Virus record (IMG/VR): IMGVR_UViG_3300037485_002668
Location: 1 to 64,000 of that record
Origin: a virus
Length of the DNA: 64,000 nucleotides
Direction: 5' to 3' (one strand)
The position numbers and the translations under genes are program-made. This document shows positions 28,870 to 37,970 of the stretch, piece by piece (the stretch's first letter is position 1; every line of letters starts with the position of its first letter). The notes below the pieces were generated by a model, which ran no database searches, was not told the DNA's origin, and worked only from the letters and a program-made list of their open reading frames with translations.

Positions 28870-31095
28870 TTAATTAGTTTGAATAAAAACCATTTCGATG
28901 TCCGTACCGGACTCATAACCGGCGGTGAAATTAAATTTAAACTGGTCGCGGTCAAGTTGGACGTTGATATTCGTGGCGGGGGTGACATAATATTCATAAT
29001 AGCAGGCCATGACGACGGGGTGATAATACGCATCCAGCGCATTCCACAGAGTTTCCGCACGGGTGCGCACGGTATAATCGTCATAAGAATCCAACGTGAC
29101 CTTGAGAACTTTTTGGGATTTGCCGATTTTGTATTGGTGATAATAATTCGTTTGTTTCCAGAATTGATCTAATTTCTGGACATTGGCGATTTCGATTTGT
29201 TTCACTTCGTCATAATTAAAGGCAACGGAGGAACCGCTATACACAAAGACCAGGCACGCATCCGCGCCGAACGAGGCGGAAGAGGAACTGGAACTGGACA
29301 CCGAGGCCGAAGATGAAGACGAAGATGAAAATGACGAACTGGAGCTAGAAAATGACGAGCTTGAACTAGAAAAGGATGACGAACTGCTGGAAAGGGAACT
29401 AGACGATGACGAACTTGAAAAAGAACTGGACGATGAAGACGAAGAAAAGGATGACGATGACGAGCTACTCGAAAAAGAAGACGACGACGATGAAAAAGAA
29501 GATGAAGACGAGGAGCTGGATTGGGAACTGGACGATGATGACGAACTAAACGAACTGGAACTAGACGAGCTCGAAAAAGACGATGAAGATGATGAAAAAG
29601 AAGACGATGATGACGAAAAGGATGATGAAGATGACGAAGAAAAAGACGATGACGATGATGAAAATGATGAACTGGAAGATGAAGATGATGATGACGAACT
29701 GGAGGCAGCCACTAATTCACTGGCGCCGATATACCAGGTAGAACGGGTATTGCCAATAACGTCATCGGTAAAGACGCCGCTTAAATCTTCGCCGTCATCT
29801 AAAGTTGTAATTTCATCGCCGCCGGCGGTTAGTTTGTAATTGTCAGCGTCATAATCCACAAAGCAGGAAGTGCCATCATGACAATTTAAGCTCCGATAAG
29901 CGACGTCGGGACTGGTAGCGTCTTCGGAAACGTTGTAACCGTTAGTGGTAAAGGAACCAGTAAAGCAGCCCGATACACAAGATTGAACCAGATTGTTTTT
30001 AATGGTAACGGTATTTAATAATTGCGCAATCCCATAACCGCTACCTTTGGCTACGGTATTATTAAAAACGTTATTATTGACGCCAGCCAAACGAACATAA
30101 CCGCCGCAACCATAAATAATATTGTTCCGGATATTGGCAACGGTGCAGGCGCCATCGGTACGAATAGGAGTAGTTGAACTATCGCCTTTAATTAAACAGC
30201 GATTAATTAAAATCGTACCGCAATCGGCCGCGTAAATTCCAATATTCCCAGACCCTGAAGCGTCCAGCGCCAATTTAGAAACTTCGATATTCGCCAGATG
30301 GCCTTCAGTAGTTTCGTCAAAATAGATGCTGTCACTGGTACCAAAGTTGATGCGTGCGCCATTACCATACGCGGAACCATCATGTTCAGCACCCGCCTGC
30401 GCGGTAATTTTCAGAAGATTGCCGTTGGTGTTGGTATCAAAAATAACATAACCCGCAATTGCGGTTTCTTCTGAAAGATGTTCACCCGTCAAATTTCCAG
30501 TCAAGGTCGCTTCGATATCAGCTTCGAAAGAGGTTAACGTGGCATAATCACCACCGGCGCCTGCGCCAATTTGGTAGGTACCGGTCGAAATTGTGCCGCG
30601 TGAATAATCCTTTTCGGTATTTAGTCGGGTGTGCGAATGTTCACTTTTCAGGATCGAAGTGAAATCGTGAACGTCGCTTAAAATTATCTGATTATGTTTC
30701 CGGCTTTTGTCATAAATGGATTCATAATCCGATAAGGTAATATAGCCTTCGTTCAACAACCATTGAAAATCGACAAACCATTCGCGCTTTAAACGCTGAG
30801 GGTCAAACAGTTCAGGATCGGATTCCCAAATAAATTTACCAGATTCATTGGTAACTGAAAGGAACTTCTTTAAATTACGAACGGATTTTTTAGTAGACTT
30901 CCAATCCCGGCTACCCCGAATTTTCCAGAAATCGACATTGGGCAATTCAATCACGCAATGGTGTTTACGTTCCATTTCGCCATTGAATGAATGGTCATCG
31001 CGAATGTCAATAATTTGACCATCGCGCCAGCCCTGGCGGTGACGGTCATCGAAACGTTCGTGGTATTTGCTACCGATTTTGATTAATAATTGCAA
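28870..31095 (-). CDS. beta-helix tail fibre with poly-serine stalk
   Basis: 741 residues from a TTG (GAGGG upstream). Residues ~1-155 are a charged N-terminal domain, ~160-450 a right-handed beta helix (GGDYATLTSFEADIEATL, many N-N-x-I/V turns). About 155 residues of almost pure Ser with Phe every 6-9 residues come next, then a C-terminal ~110-residue domain (NYHQYKIGKSQKVLKVTLDS). The Ser codons are mixed, so the tract is selected as protein. It probably binds or cleaves a surface polysaccharide. The N-terminal beta-helix motif recurs in the gene at 36026. Confidence 0.78.
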   Translation of the reverse strand: MQLLIKIGSKYHERFDDRHRQGWRDGQIIDIRDDHSFNGEMERKHHCVIELPNVDFWKIRGSRDWKSTKKSVRNLKKFLSVTNESGKFIWESDPELFDPQRLKREWFVDFQWLLNEGYITLSDYESIYDKSRKHNQIILSDVHDFTSILKSEHSHTRLNTEKDYSRGTISTGTYQIGAGAGGDYATLTSFEADIEATLTGNLTGEHLSEETAIAGYVIFDTNTNGNLLKITAQAGAEHDGSAYGNGARINFGTSDSIYFDETTEGHLANIEVSKLALDASGSGNIGIYAADCGTILINRCLIKGDSSTTPIRTDGACTVANIRNNIIYGCGGYVRLAGVNNNVFNNTVAKGSGYGIAQLLNTVTIKNNLVQSCVSGCFTGSFTTNGYNVSEDATSPDVAYRSLNCHDGTSCFVDYDADNYKLTAGGDEITTLDDGEDLSGVFTDDVIGNTRSTWYIGASELVAASSSSSSSSSSSSSFSSSSSSFSSSSSSSFSSSSSSFSSSSSSFSSSSSSSSFSSSSSSSSQSSSSSSSSFSSSSSSFSSSSSSSSFSSSSSSSSFSSSSSSSSLSSSSSSFSSSSSSFSSSSSSFSSSSSSSASVSSSSSSSASFGADACLVFVYSGSSVAFNYDEVKQIEIANVQKLDQFWKQTNYYHQYKIGKSQKVLKVTLDSYDDYTVRTRAETLWNALDAYYHPVVMACYYEYYVTPATNINVQLDRDQFKFNFTAGYESGTDIEMVFIQTN

Positions 31096-31119
31096 CTATT
31101 TAACCCTCAATGATTTTGT

Positions 31120-31440
31120 TTAATCCACGCCTGCAAAATCGTTGATCATAGAATTGATGGTAAATTCCAAATCACTATCGCTGGGCAAGGTGCCGGCGTC
31201 CAGGCTGGTGGCTATAGTCGAATTCGTAACTACAGCATAAGAGAACTGCTCAACACTGGCGGAACCTGCCAAAATTGTTTTAGCATAAATTACCCGCGCC
31301 GCATGTTCCGCTTCGGTCGGTTCGTCTACACCGCCAAATGCTTCGCCTAAAATTGCGAGCGCGGCTTTTTGCATAAAGAATTTAACCTTGTCCTGGAAAA
31401 AATCCCAACCTGCAAAAGCCATTCTTACATCAGAAGCCAT
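31120..31440 (-). CDS. hypothetical virion-associated protein
   Basis: 106 residues, ATG after GGAGGG. Ala-rich helical start (MAFAGWDFFQDKVKFFMQKA) and a middle with PTEAEHAARVIYAKTILAG. Proteins of this size and tone accompany phage fibres. The exact role is unknown. Confidence 0.55.
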   Translation of the reverse strand: MASDVRMAFAGWDFFQDKVKFFMQKAALAILGEAFGGVDEPTEAEHAARVIYAKTILAGSASVEQFSYAVVTNSTIATSLDAGTLPSDSDLEFTINSMINDFAGVD

Positions 31441-31502
31441 TTTTAAATCCCTCCATTAAATAATTAAAAGTGAAATGATAATTAGAAAAACGATTTATCG
31501 GT

Positions 31503-32447
31503 TCATTTAATTATTTGTAAATTAGTAACTTTATCTGGCGGGGTAGTATCACCACCTGGGTTATTCCAGCCAGCTAACTTTGCCAGCAATACCCAAAAGG
31601 CTTTGGCCTTATTTTCACAATTTTCAAAAGACGTGTGGCCATCCTGATTTAAATTATAATGGCTGTGTTCCCGTTTAAAGGCGCGGCCGTTATAAGCGCC
31701 TGAATAGTTTACTATGTCATCGCCACATTCCCAGGCTTGGGTATTGGGATTAAACCAATAATAGTCAATGTCGCCAAAATCAAATAAAACTTTATTATTA
31801 TTGCGGCAAAAGGTGCGAATCTGTTCATTGTTCACATAGGCAAAATAACCACAGACGTCATAACTGGCATCGGTCGGGCTGTAGGTATGGTGGCCGTAAT
31901 AGGTGCCGGAATGGCCGGTCATGTAAATAAAAATTACGTTTGGACTTTGCGATTCAAGGATGGGCATCGCATTCAGGTAACGGGGAATATAACTGACGGG
32001 ATCAATACTGACGCGTTGCTGATAACACCACGTCCAGGTTGACAGGTTTAATAAGGGATTGGCTTGTAACGTATTTCGAACGTTCAATTTGCCGGCGTCC
32101 GAATCCCAATATTCCTGGTGTTCAATGTAATTATCGCAACTGCCGCTGGCGCCCAGACCTTTAGAAATCGAAAAAATAGCCGGGTTTTCAATCACAGAAC
32201 AATCCCGAACCTGGAAATCCAGATTGCTATTTTGCGCCTTGAGGCGGGTCATACCGATTATGATTTGTTCACCGTGGGAACTATTGCAGAAATTTAAATT
32301 GAACATCGCTTTCGCACGGGTGATATACGCGCCGGGGATCTGGTCGAATTCCGCTACCGCTAAATGGTCGATAATTAAGCCCTGGGCGGAGAGATTGGTA
32401 AGGTAAAAAATGGCGGTACAAAACAGCAGGTACAGCGTGCGCAACAT
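31503..32447 (-). CDS. exported SGNH-hydrolase-like protein
   Basis: 314 residues with a signal peptide (MLRTLYLLFCTAIFYLTNLS). CNSSHGEQ may carry the block I Ser. VIFIYMTGHSGTYYGHH resembles block III, and KREHSHYNLNQDGHTSFEN supplies a late Asp-x-x-His-like site. It could be an esterase acting on surface glycans. The C-terminus (PPDKVTNLQIIK) looks like the start of an Fn3 or anchoring tail. The catalytic assignment is tentative. Confidence 0.5.
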   Translation of the reverse strand: MLRTLYLLFCTAIFYLTNLSAQGLIIDHLAVAEFDQIPGAYITRAKAMFNLNFCNSSHGEQIIIGMTRLKAQNSNLDFQVRDCSVIENPAIFSISKGLGASGSCDNYIEHQEYWDSDAGKLNVRNTLQANPLLNLSTWTWCYQQRVSIDPVSYIPRYLNAMPILESQSPNVIFIYMTGHSGTYYGHHTYSPTDASYDVCGYFAYVNNEQIRTFCRNNNKVLFDFGDIDYYWFNPNTQAWECGDDIVNYSGAYNGRAFKREHSHYNLNQDGHTSFENCENKAKAFWVLLAKLAGWNNPGGDTTPPDKVTNLQIIK

Positions 32448-32453
32448 AGCACC

Positions 32454-32846
32454 TCATTTGAGTTTAAAGTTCAGCGGCGGGAAAATTTTGGCGGGAACCA
32501 ACGTATCAAACACGGCGGGACAGAGCGGGGTCGGGCTGGCAGTATCATAAGGCGCGACACAAAAAAACCAACGCATATTGGCGGGAACGAAAATTGAGGC
32601 GGAAGTGGCGGTTTGGACGTCCAGCATTTCGGTAAAGTACGCCGCGCCCGGTCCCCAGTACAGACGATATCCATACGGGGTGGGAACTTCAGGCCAGGCC
32701 ACGTCCACCCGATGCAAGTTCAATTTATAATTCTGATAATCGGTATAGACGGTCAAAAGTAAATTGCAATGCGGTTCCCATTTAGCCTGCGCGGGGGTCA
32801 GGATAATCAGCAATACCAGGAATAATTTTTGGAATAAATTACACAT
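32454..32846 (-). CDS. exported Fn3-like protein
   Basis: 130 residues from MCNLFQKL, with a signal peptide (LFLVLLIILTPAQA). VDVAWPEVPTPYGYRLYWGP and RWFFCVAPYDTASPT follow the Fn3 pattern seen in the dockerin protein at 27542, so the two are probably related. ATG after GAGGC. Confidence 0.58.
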   Translation of the reverse strand: MCNLFQKLFLVLLIILTPAQAKWEPHCNLLLTVYTDYQNYKLNLHRVDVAWPEVPTPYGYRLYWGPGAAYFTEMLDVQTATSASIFVPANMRWFFCVAPYDTASPTPLCPAVFDTLVPAKIFPPLNFKLK

Positions 32847-33702
32847 GATTTGCCTCGGCGAATAATTGAAAACGGCGGTAACACAAATCAAAGGCGTTCA
32901 GATAACGGCGGCGGGAATAATCGCCCATTTGCCAATCCTTCAAATAATTTTCCATGGTGGTAATTTGGTCGGAACGCCAGCCGGCATCCCACCATTTACC
33001 GTGAACAGAATAAATGCGCTCCTCAGTGCCGGAATAAAGTTCGCCTTCCTTTTCCAAAATAGCGGTTTCGGGTTTTAGAATCCAATGGTGAATGCCGGTG
33101 AAAGTATAGGGCGGCAAACAGAGCATCCGTTTATGCTTTTCCAACTTCAAACCCAAAATATTCAGGAACAGAAAGTCATCAAAATAAGCGGCGGTTTCAA
33201 ATTCAAGAAAATGGCGGAACCAATCGATGTTTTTCACATCGAGAAAAATCGGCGAGGTGGTATGGACTTCGGGATAAACCGCGGCGGGGCGGCGTAAATC
33301 CACCTGATATTTTTGTTGATAGGCGGTATCAAAATTAATTAACATGCCGTTGCTGCCAGTGACAATCCAATGCTGGGCGGCAAGTTCAAAGAATTTCGTA
33401 CAATTGGCGGTAAAAAAAGTGTCGATGTCCAAAAGACAGATCGATTTATAGCGGGGCGCGGCGTCCAGGGCGAGGTGAAAGCGGCGGATGGCGGTTTGAC
33501 GCACCGGGTCGCCGTCAGATACATTCAATATTTTAACGCAGGCCGGGGTTTTTAGTTCAGGCAATTGATAACCTGCGATAAGGATATCGATATTATTAGC
33601 GGGGTGGTACTCCATGAAGGAGTTGATAAAGGCGTACAGGGCGGGGAGGTAATTGGGACTGGCGCCGGTGATGAAGGCGTATCTTGCTGGCATGTCAGTC
33701 AT
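32839..33702 (-). CDS. glycosyltransferase, GT-A fold
   Basis: 287 residues when begun at MTDMPARYAF; MPARYAF is equally possible. YAFITGASPNYLPALYAFIN is a GT8-like start, and LLDIDTFF has the metal-binding D-x-D at 92-94. A C-terminal IYSVHGKWWDAGW follows. It would transfer a sugar from a nucleotide sugar, perhaps onto a tail protein or host surface glycan. The next gene is a second transferase. Confidence 0.72.
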   Translation of the reverse strand: MTDMPARYAFITGASPNYLPALYAFINSFMEYHPANNIDILIAGYQLPELKTPACVKILNVSDGDPVRQTAIRRFHLALDAAPRYKSICLLDIDTFFTANCTKFFELAAQHWIVTGSNGMLINFDTAYQQKYQVDLRRPAAVYPEVHTTSPIFLDVKNIDWFRHFLEFETAAYFDDFLFLNILGLKLEKHKRMLCLPPYTFTGIHHWILKPETAILEKEGELYSGTEERIYSVHGKWWDAGWRSDQITTMENYLKDWQMGDYSRRRYLNAFDLCYRRFQLFAEANHV

Positions 33703-33705
33703 AAC

Positions 33706-33731
33706 TCCCACCCAGGCAAGCTGGGAGGTGG
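33706..33731 (-). repeat. late-operon hairpin repeat
   Basis: On the minus strand CTCCCAG, loop CTTGC, CTGGGTGGGAG, then ATGACTGACATG at the start of the glycosyltransferase. It belongs to a family of at least ten hairpins placed just before late-gene binding sites. Confidence 0.7.
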
Positions 33732-33737
33732 TTTGGG

Positions 33738-34592
33738 TTATTCGTAAATTTCGAGGCCGTCCAGCCACTTTACACGGAGCTCGCGGTTTTGGAGATTCCA
33801 CATATAGTTGAACACGCGGGCGTTATGTTCCGTGTACGGACCGGAGAAGCCAGTGATATAATTTTTCAGATAATTAACGTTCCAATAGCGGCGGTGGAAA
33901 CTGTGCAGGCGGGCGCCCGCGAAATAAAGGCCGTAATCCCAGCGCTGGACTTTACCCTGATTCGGGACATTGAAAATCCAGTATGCGCCAGGGACGGCGT
34001 GAAAGCCAGATTGCAAATCACGAATGGCATAGACGATACAATCCATGCGTTCCAGGACGTTGCCGGGGCGGGACTGATAATCGCAACAGCGTTCGATCAG
34101 GTCACGGCGTGCAGCGGGGATAAACATGGGGACGTCGGCCAGCGGGAGATCGTTGGTGTGTCGGTACGGCCAATGCGGTGAAAGCGTATGCCAGCGATGC
34201 GTGAGGCCGCCCTGGTGTTCGTTAGTACCCAGGATCGGGAGATTCATTTGCACGGCCAACTTGAAATAGAATTCAAAATTATCCACGATACAAACGTCGG
34301 CGCCCCAAAAAAGAATGGCTTCGTATTTATCGAAAAGGTTTTCCAGGGCGTAGTAAAAATCGGCGAAAGTCAAATGCCAGAACAGGGAACGGCCGGGGTA
34401 ATCCGGAATCGAAATGAAATGGACGTTCGGCCACTGGCGATAGTAAGCATCCGGGAGCGCGGCGTGGGGTTCTAATAGGACGTAGCAATCCGTCTGGGAA
34501 AATTCGTAGAACTCCAGGGCGTTCAGGATGGCGTTCGTACCGGGCATGTACGAAAGCGAGGTATTGAAAATTAGGGCGTAGGGATTTGGCAA
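33738..34592 (-). CDS. glycosyltransferase-like protein
   Basis: 284 residues, probably from a TTG with AAGGA 7 nt upstream inside the hairpin element. ALIFNTSLSYMPGTNAILNA and EAILFWGADVCIVDNFEFY give a GT-A start and a D-x-x-x-x-D acidic site in place of a strict D-x-D. The rest (PNQGKVQRWDYGLYFAGARL) fits a transferase core. The substrate is unknown; it is paired with the transferase at 32839. Confidence 0.6.
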   Translation of the reverse strand: MPNPYALIFNTSLSYMPGTNAILNALEFYEFSQTDCYVLLEPHAALPDAYYRQWPNVHFISIPDYPGRSLFWHLTFADFYYALENLFDKYEAILFWGADVCIVDNFEFYFKLAVQMNLPILGTNEHQGGLTHRWHTLSPHWPYRHTNDLPLADVPMFIPAARRDLIERCCDYQSRPGNVLERMDCIVYAIRDLQSGFHAVPGAYWIFNVPNQGKVQRWDYGLYFAGARLHSFHRRYWNVNYLKNYITGFSGPYTEHNARVFNYMWNLQNRELRVKWLDGLEIYE

Positions 34593-34605
34593 TCAATCAT
34601 CCTTT

Positions 34606-34626
34606 CCACCCAGATAAACTGGGTGG
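34606..34626 (-). repeat. late-operon hairpin repeat
   Basis: CCACCCAG and CTGGGTGG around a 5-nt loop, followed on the minus strand by AAAGGATGATTGA and the TTG of the glycosyltransferase at 34592. The binding site lies within the conserved flank. Confidence 0.75.
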
Positions 34627-34779
34627 TGGGGTTTTATGGTTCGTGAAAGTCTAAAAATTTTTATAATTATGGTCGTTTACAGGGCTTTTAAAAGGGTCAA
34701 AAGTCGGGTAAATCTGGCCAAATTTTTACAATACGTAACAGGTTGTTTTTTATAAATATTTTTAGCGTTTTTAAATAGC

Positions 34780-34902
34780 TTATTTTCCGTTTTTAAAGAT
34801 ACCTTTGAAAAGCCCTGTGTCCGTTGATTTATACGAACGCATTAGAGGCTTTATAAGGCACTTTAATTTATTAGGCAGGGTTTTAGTATACCTGGCGGGC
34901 AT
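34780..34902 (-). CDS. 40-residue basic peptide behind a hairpin
   Basis: The ATG comes 16 nt after a copy of the late-operon hairpin and its ATGATTG flank, as for larger late genes. MPARYTKTLPNKLKCLIKPL and a Lys-rich tail (FKGIFKNGK) give a very basic product. It shares MPARY with the start of the gene at 33702. It may be a true small gene or the remnant of a transferase. The rest of 34593-34945 is empty. Confidence 0.4.
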   Translation of the reverse strand: MPARYTKTLPNKLKCLIKPLMRSYKSTDTGLFKGIFKNGK

Positions 34903-34918
34903 GGCAGACAATCATGAT

Positions 34919-34940
34919 CCCACCCAGACGGGCTGGGTGG
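34919..34940 (-). repeat. late-operon hairpin repeat
   Basis: CCCACCCAG with loop CCCGT on the minus strand and CTGGGTGG. It precedes the 40-residue frame at 34902. Confidence 0.75.
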
Positions 34941-34945
34941 TGGGG

Positions 34946-35536
34946 TTAAATTGTTCTTACCAGGCGGACAAAATAGTCTTTGGTTCGCAGGTCGTGCATT
35001 ACAAATCCTTGAAAATACGAAACGACCCAGGCTTCGTTATCATCGACATAATCGGACGTCCAGATATAACGTTCAGCGCGGCTGAAAGCGAAATTAATAT
35101 GCAAGTCGTCAATCGGGTGACGTTCAATCAGACTGGCAGCCTCGGCTACGGTGGGCAGACGCCAATTGTCAAAACCGCCCAGCCGGCGCGTGTGGTTCAT
35201 TTGTTCCATATAAGCCATCGCCAGATCGTGAGACGCAGGCTGTTCACGGCCTTCACATTGCCACATGAGACCCGTAGACCAATCCAAAATTACTTTAAAA
35301 TTGTTTGGCAATATTTCAACTTTATAAAAATGCTGGCGGTCAGGGGCGTGGGGATAGTCGTAATAATCGAATATTTTCAACTGGTCGATTTCAATCCGTA
35401 CCTGGTGGTTTGATAGTTTATCCGCGACATGGCGAACTTTCATGGGTGGCTGATAGTCGATAAAATTCAGGATGCCGCGGGTCATGAGATCACGGCTGAT
35501 TAAAAAATCCAGGGAAGCGGTGTCATAACGAATCAT
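34946..35536 (-). CDS. adhesin with DUF1566 (Lcl C-terminal) domain
   Basis: 196 residues. The C-terminal half matches the DUF1566 pattern: WQCEGREQPASHDLAMAYME, RLGGFDNWRLPTVAEAASL, YIWTSDYVDDNEAWVV and a final YFVRLVRTI. This fold is C-type-lectin-like and occurs in surface adhesins and phage receptor-binding proteins. The first 80 residues are a separate acidic domain. It is probably a virion-surface decoration binding a host glycan or protein. Confidence 0.72.
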   Translation of the reverse strand: MIRYDTASLDFLISRDLMTRGILNFIDYQPPMKVRHVADKLSNHQVRIEIDQLKIFDYYDYPHAPDRQHFYKVEILPNNFKVILDWSTGLMWQCEGREQPASHDLAMAYMEQMNHTRRLGGFDNWRLPTVAEAASLIERHPIDDLHINFAFSRAERYIWTSDYVDDNEAWVVSYFQGFVMHDLRTKDYFVRLVRTI

Positions 35537-35539
35537 TTT

Positions 35540-35971
35540 TTATTGCCTTTCAATTACAAGTCCATACACAAAAGCTGGCGGGGGTGCGGGATTGGTATTT
35601 CTTTTAATAAAGTCTTCAATTTCGGCGGGTTGGTCGGAATAGACGGTCACGCGGCCATAGTGTATACCCCGTTCGGTAACGGGTTTATTTTCGAGCGTCC
35701 AGTAAACCATATAATTATCATAAGCGGTATATTCTGATTTACGATTGGGGTCATAAGCCCCTACCGCAGCCGCCGATAAAACAGGCGGTTTACCGTATAT
35801 GACAGGGGGTCTTAAATCGAAATTGTGCGTGGCAATATCTTCGTAAACATGCCAGGTGCAATTGGATTCTAATTTTAATTCCCAGGTATCAGAGTCCGGG
35901 GCAGACTTTTGGTAAAGATAAAAATGAACGCCGCCGGTACAGTCGATACATTTTAGAAGTTTTTGAGTCAT
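35540..35971 (-). CDS. hypothetical late protein
   Basis: 143 residues from MTQKLLKC after AAGG. Beta-rich with several Cys near the start (CIDCTGGVHFYLYQ) and a Pro-rich middle. It lies 3 bp before the DUF1566 gene and is likely co-translated. No family recognised. Confidence 0.58.
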   Translation of the reverse strand: MTQKLLKCIDCTGGVHFYLYQKSAPDSDTWELKLESNCTWHVYEDIATHNFDLRPPVIYGKPPVLSAAAVGAYDPNRKSEYTAYDNYMVYWTLENKPVTERGIHYGRVTVYSDQPAEIEDFIKRNTNPAPPPAFVYGLVIERQ

Positions 35972-35996
35972 GACCTTGGCCTCACAGTCATCCCTC

Positions 35997-36024
35997 CCCA
36001 CGGGCAAGCCGTGTGGTGATGGGG
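35997..36024 (-). repeat. late-operon hairpin repeat
   Basis: The minus strand has CACACGG, loop CTTGC, CCGTGGGG. Here the stem changed from CCAG/CTGG to ACGG/CCGT, a compensatory swap that keeps pairing. It stands before the gene starting at 35971. Confidence 0.72.
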
Positions 36025-36025
36025 G

Positions 36026-37216
36026 TTACCAGACGTTTTCTTCGTCCCATTGCCAGCCACCGGTGAGGGCGGAAACTTTTACACGATTGGTGTCGCCGAA
36101 CTGACGTTCAATTCTCCAGATTAGGGCTTTCGTAAAAGGTATCTGAGGATTGCCAGTTTCGATGGTACAGGTATCACCGATGTCGGACATGAGATCAACT
36201 AATTCACATTCAAATTCCAGCAGGACCAGACCGTTTTTGTAAATCGAATAGGCACGCTTGGCGGTCTTGAGCGCCTGGCTGGAAGAAACGGATTGCGTAA
36301 ATTCATCGCCGCCCATACACCAAAAGCTGCGGGCATCGCCGTCAATATCATCAAAAAATGCCAGGTATGGGTCGGCAGTCAGGTCAGCGCCCGCGGCATA
36401 AATATCGGAACTGGTATCCAGGCAATGCAAATCTTCACTGCCGCCAACGATACTGACCAGATTGTTGTTGACACTTTTGCTATGCAACGAATGCAAGCCA
36501 GGGGCGGTCGCATCCGATGAACAATTACAATCAGACTCAGAACTGAAAGTTCCGTCAAAATCATTATTATCCGAATCAAAGACAGCGTTATTTTTGGCAA
36601 TCACCGTGCCGGTATTCGCGCCATTTACACGGATACCGTAACTGTTCAGGTAGACGGTATTGTTGTAAATATAGGCGGTGTGACAATCTTCGATATTCAC
36701 ACCAGCTCCGTTATGATTATAAATAAAATTATTGTAAAGGCGAACATTGGCATCCGCATGGTCAATCCAAATGCCGTGACAGGTATCCACCCGGTCGCCA
36801 TAAAATAAATTATACGCGATTAGAACTTCGGAAGCGGCGCCTGAATTTTCCCACCAGATACTATAGTGACTGGCGTCCACATCGGTCGAATCAAATGCAA
36901 TGCCTTCAATGCGGCAATAGTTGGTGAAATTTTTAATCGTATAACCGTTGATGCCGGTGTAATTAATCGTGAACCCTGTGCCCGCGGTACCCGTGTGGCG
37001 CTCAGCCGTGGGGGTATAGACGCGGGGGTAACGGGTAGCATCCACGACCCATCCGTTCATCATAAACGATTCATTCAGCACCGAATCGTTATAACAAGCG
37101 GCCTGCTCAATCGTATCGGCGGCAACCAGGTCGCCGTTTTTAGCCGCTTCCCAGAGAGTCAGCGTGGCGTAATTGCGGCCGGCGGAACCAACCGTGCTGG
37201 TATTGACCGTGGGCAT
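36026..37216 (-). CDS. right-handed beta-helix tail protein
   Basis: 396 residues. The start TVGSAGRNYATLTLWEAAKN matches the beta-helix entry of the fibre at 28870. Turns such as VRLYNNFIYNHNGAGVNIED and AYIYNNTVYLNSYGIRVNG are typical parallel beta-helix coils (about 100-260). The C-terminal ~90 residues form a different domain. A baseplate or side-fibre protein with glycan binding or depolymerase activity is likely. Confidence 0.78.
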   Translation of the reverse strand: MPTVNTSTVGSAGRNYATLTLWEAAKNGDLVAADTIEQAACYNDSVLNESFMMNGWVVDATRYPRVYTPTAERHTGTAGTGFTINYTGINGYTIKNFTNYCRIEGIAFDSTDVDASHYSIWWENSGAASEVLIAYNLFYGDRVDTCHGIWIDHADANVRLYNNFIYNHNGAGVNIEDCHTAYIYNNTVYLNSYGIRVNGANTGTVIAKNNAVFDSDNNDFDGTFSSESDCNCSSDATAPGLHSLHSKSVNNNLVSIVGGSEDLHCLDTSSDIYAAGADLTADPYLAFFDDIDGDARSFWCMGGDEFTQSVSSSQALKTAKRAYSIYKNGLVLLEFECELVDLMSDIGDTCTIETGNPQIPFTKALIWRIERQFGDTNRVKVSALTGGWQWDEENVW

Positions 37217-37953
37217 TAGGGCTTCTCCGTGACAATATTTTTCCGCAAGGGGACGTCAAAGCGGGGCGGCATCGAAACCCGTTGATCCTCAATGACTTCC
37301 TGGAAACGGGTGGTATTGGAAAATTTATAATCGGCCTGAATGCGGGTAATCAGGCTTTTGAAAGCTTGCGAATCCGTGGCGGAAGTGGCCAGGTTTTGCA
37401 AGGTACGATTCGTGTTCAAATGCTGGCGGTAATTTATTTTAAACTTGCGGTGTTTGGCGGCGTGGGGTTGACGCAAGGCTTTAATTTCTTTTTCATCAGC
37501 GAATTCAGCATCGGGAATATACAAGACCAAAAATTCCCGCAAGTCATTTTTACCATGGGATTTGGATTTTAAAAAATGGCGGGTCGGGTCCAGGTCGCTA
37601 AAGATTCGCAGCGCGCCGAAATGTGTTAATAAGTCGGGTTTCACTTTTTCCAAATCCAGGGGGGCGCGCCAGCGGTCAATGGGGCGGTAATGCGGGAGCG
37701 CGGGCATGTGGCGAAAGGGGACGGCGGGGCGCGGCACCAGGTGGTAGGTTTTGTCGATTTCGTAAAAGTAAAAGCGCTGGCAATATTTATCGAACAGGGC
37801 GGGGACGAAGGGGATTTCCAGCGCGGGCGGGGTGGTGCCGCGGATTAGCATGTGCGCCCAATCGCGAAGGATATCTGTGTCGGAATAGACTTCGAGAATA
37901 TCGCCGTCATCGTAGACGGGGGAGTCGGAAATTTTCAGGACTAGTTCGGCCAT
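37216..37953 (-). CDS. hypothetical tail protein
   Basis: 245 residues from MAELVLKISD; the frame also opens at a TTG three codons earlier. Pro/Arg/His-rich middle (HYRPIDRWRAPLDLEKVKPD) and basic C-terminus. Stop and next ATG overlap (TAATG). Between the beta-helix protein and a large distal tail protein, a baseplate connector is the likely role. Confidence 0.58.
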   Translation of the reverse strand: MAELVLKISDSPVYDDGDILEVYSDTDILRDWAHMLIRGTTPPALEIPFVPALFDKYCQRFYFYEIDKTYHLVPRPAVPFRHMPALPHYRPIDRWRAPLDLEKVKPDLLTHFGALRIFSDLDPTRHFLKSKSHGKNDLREFLVLYIPDAEFADEKEIKALRQPHAAKHRKFKINYRQHLNTNRTLQNLATSATDSQAFKSLITRIQADYKFSNTTRFQEVIEDQRVSMPPRFDVPLRKNIVTEKP

Positions 37954-37970
37954 GGCTGTCAATCATCCTT

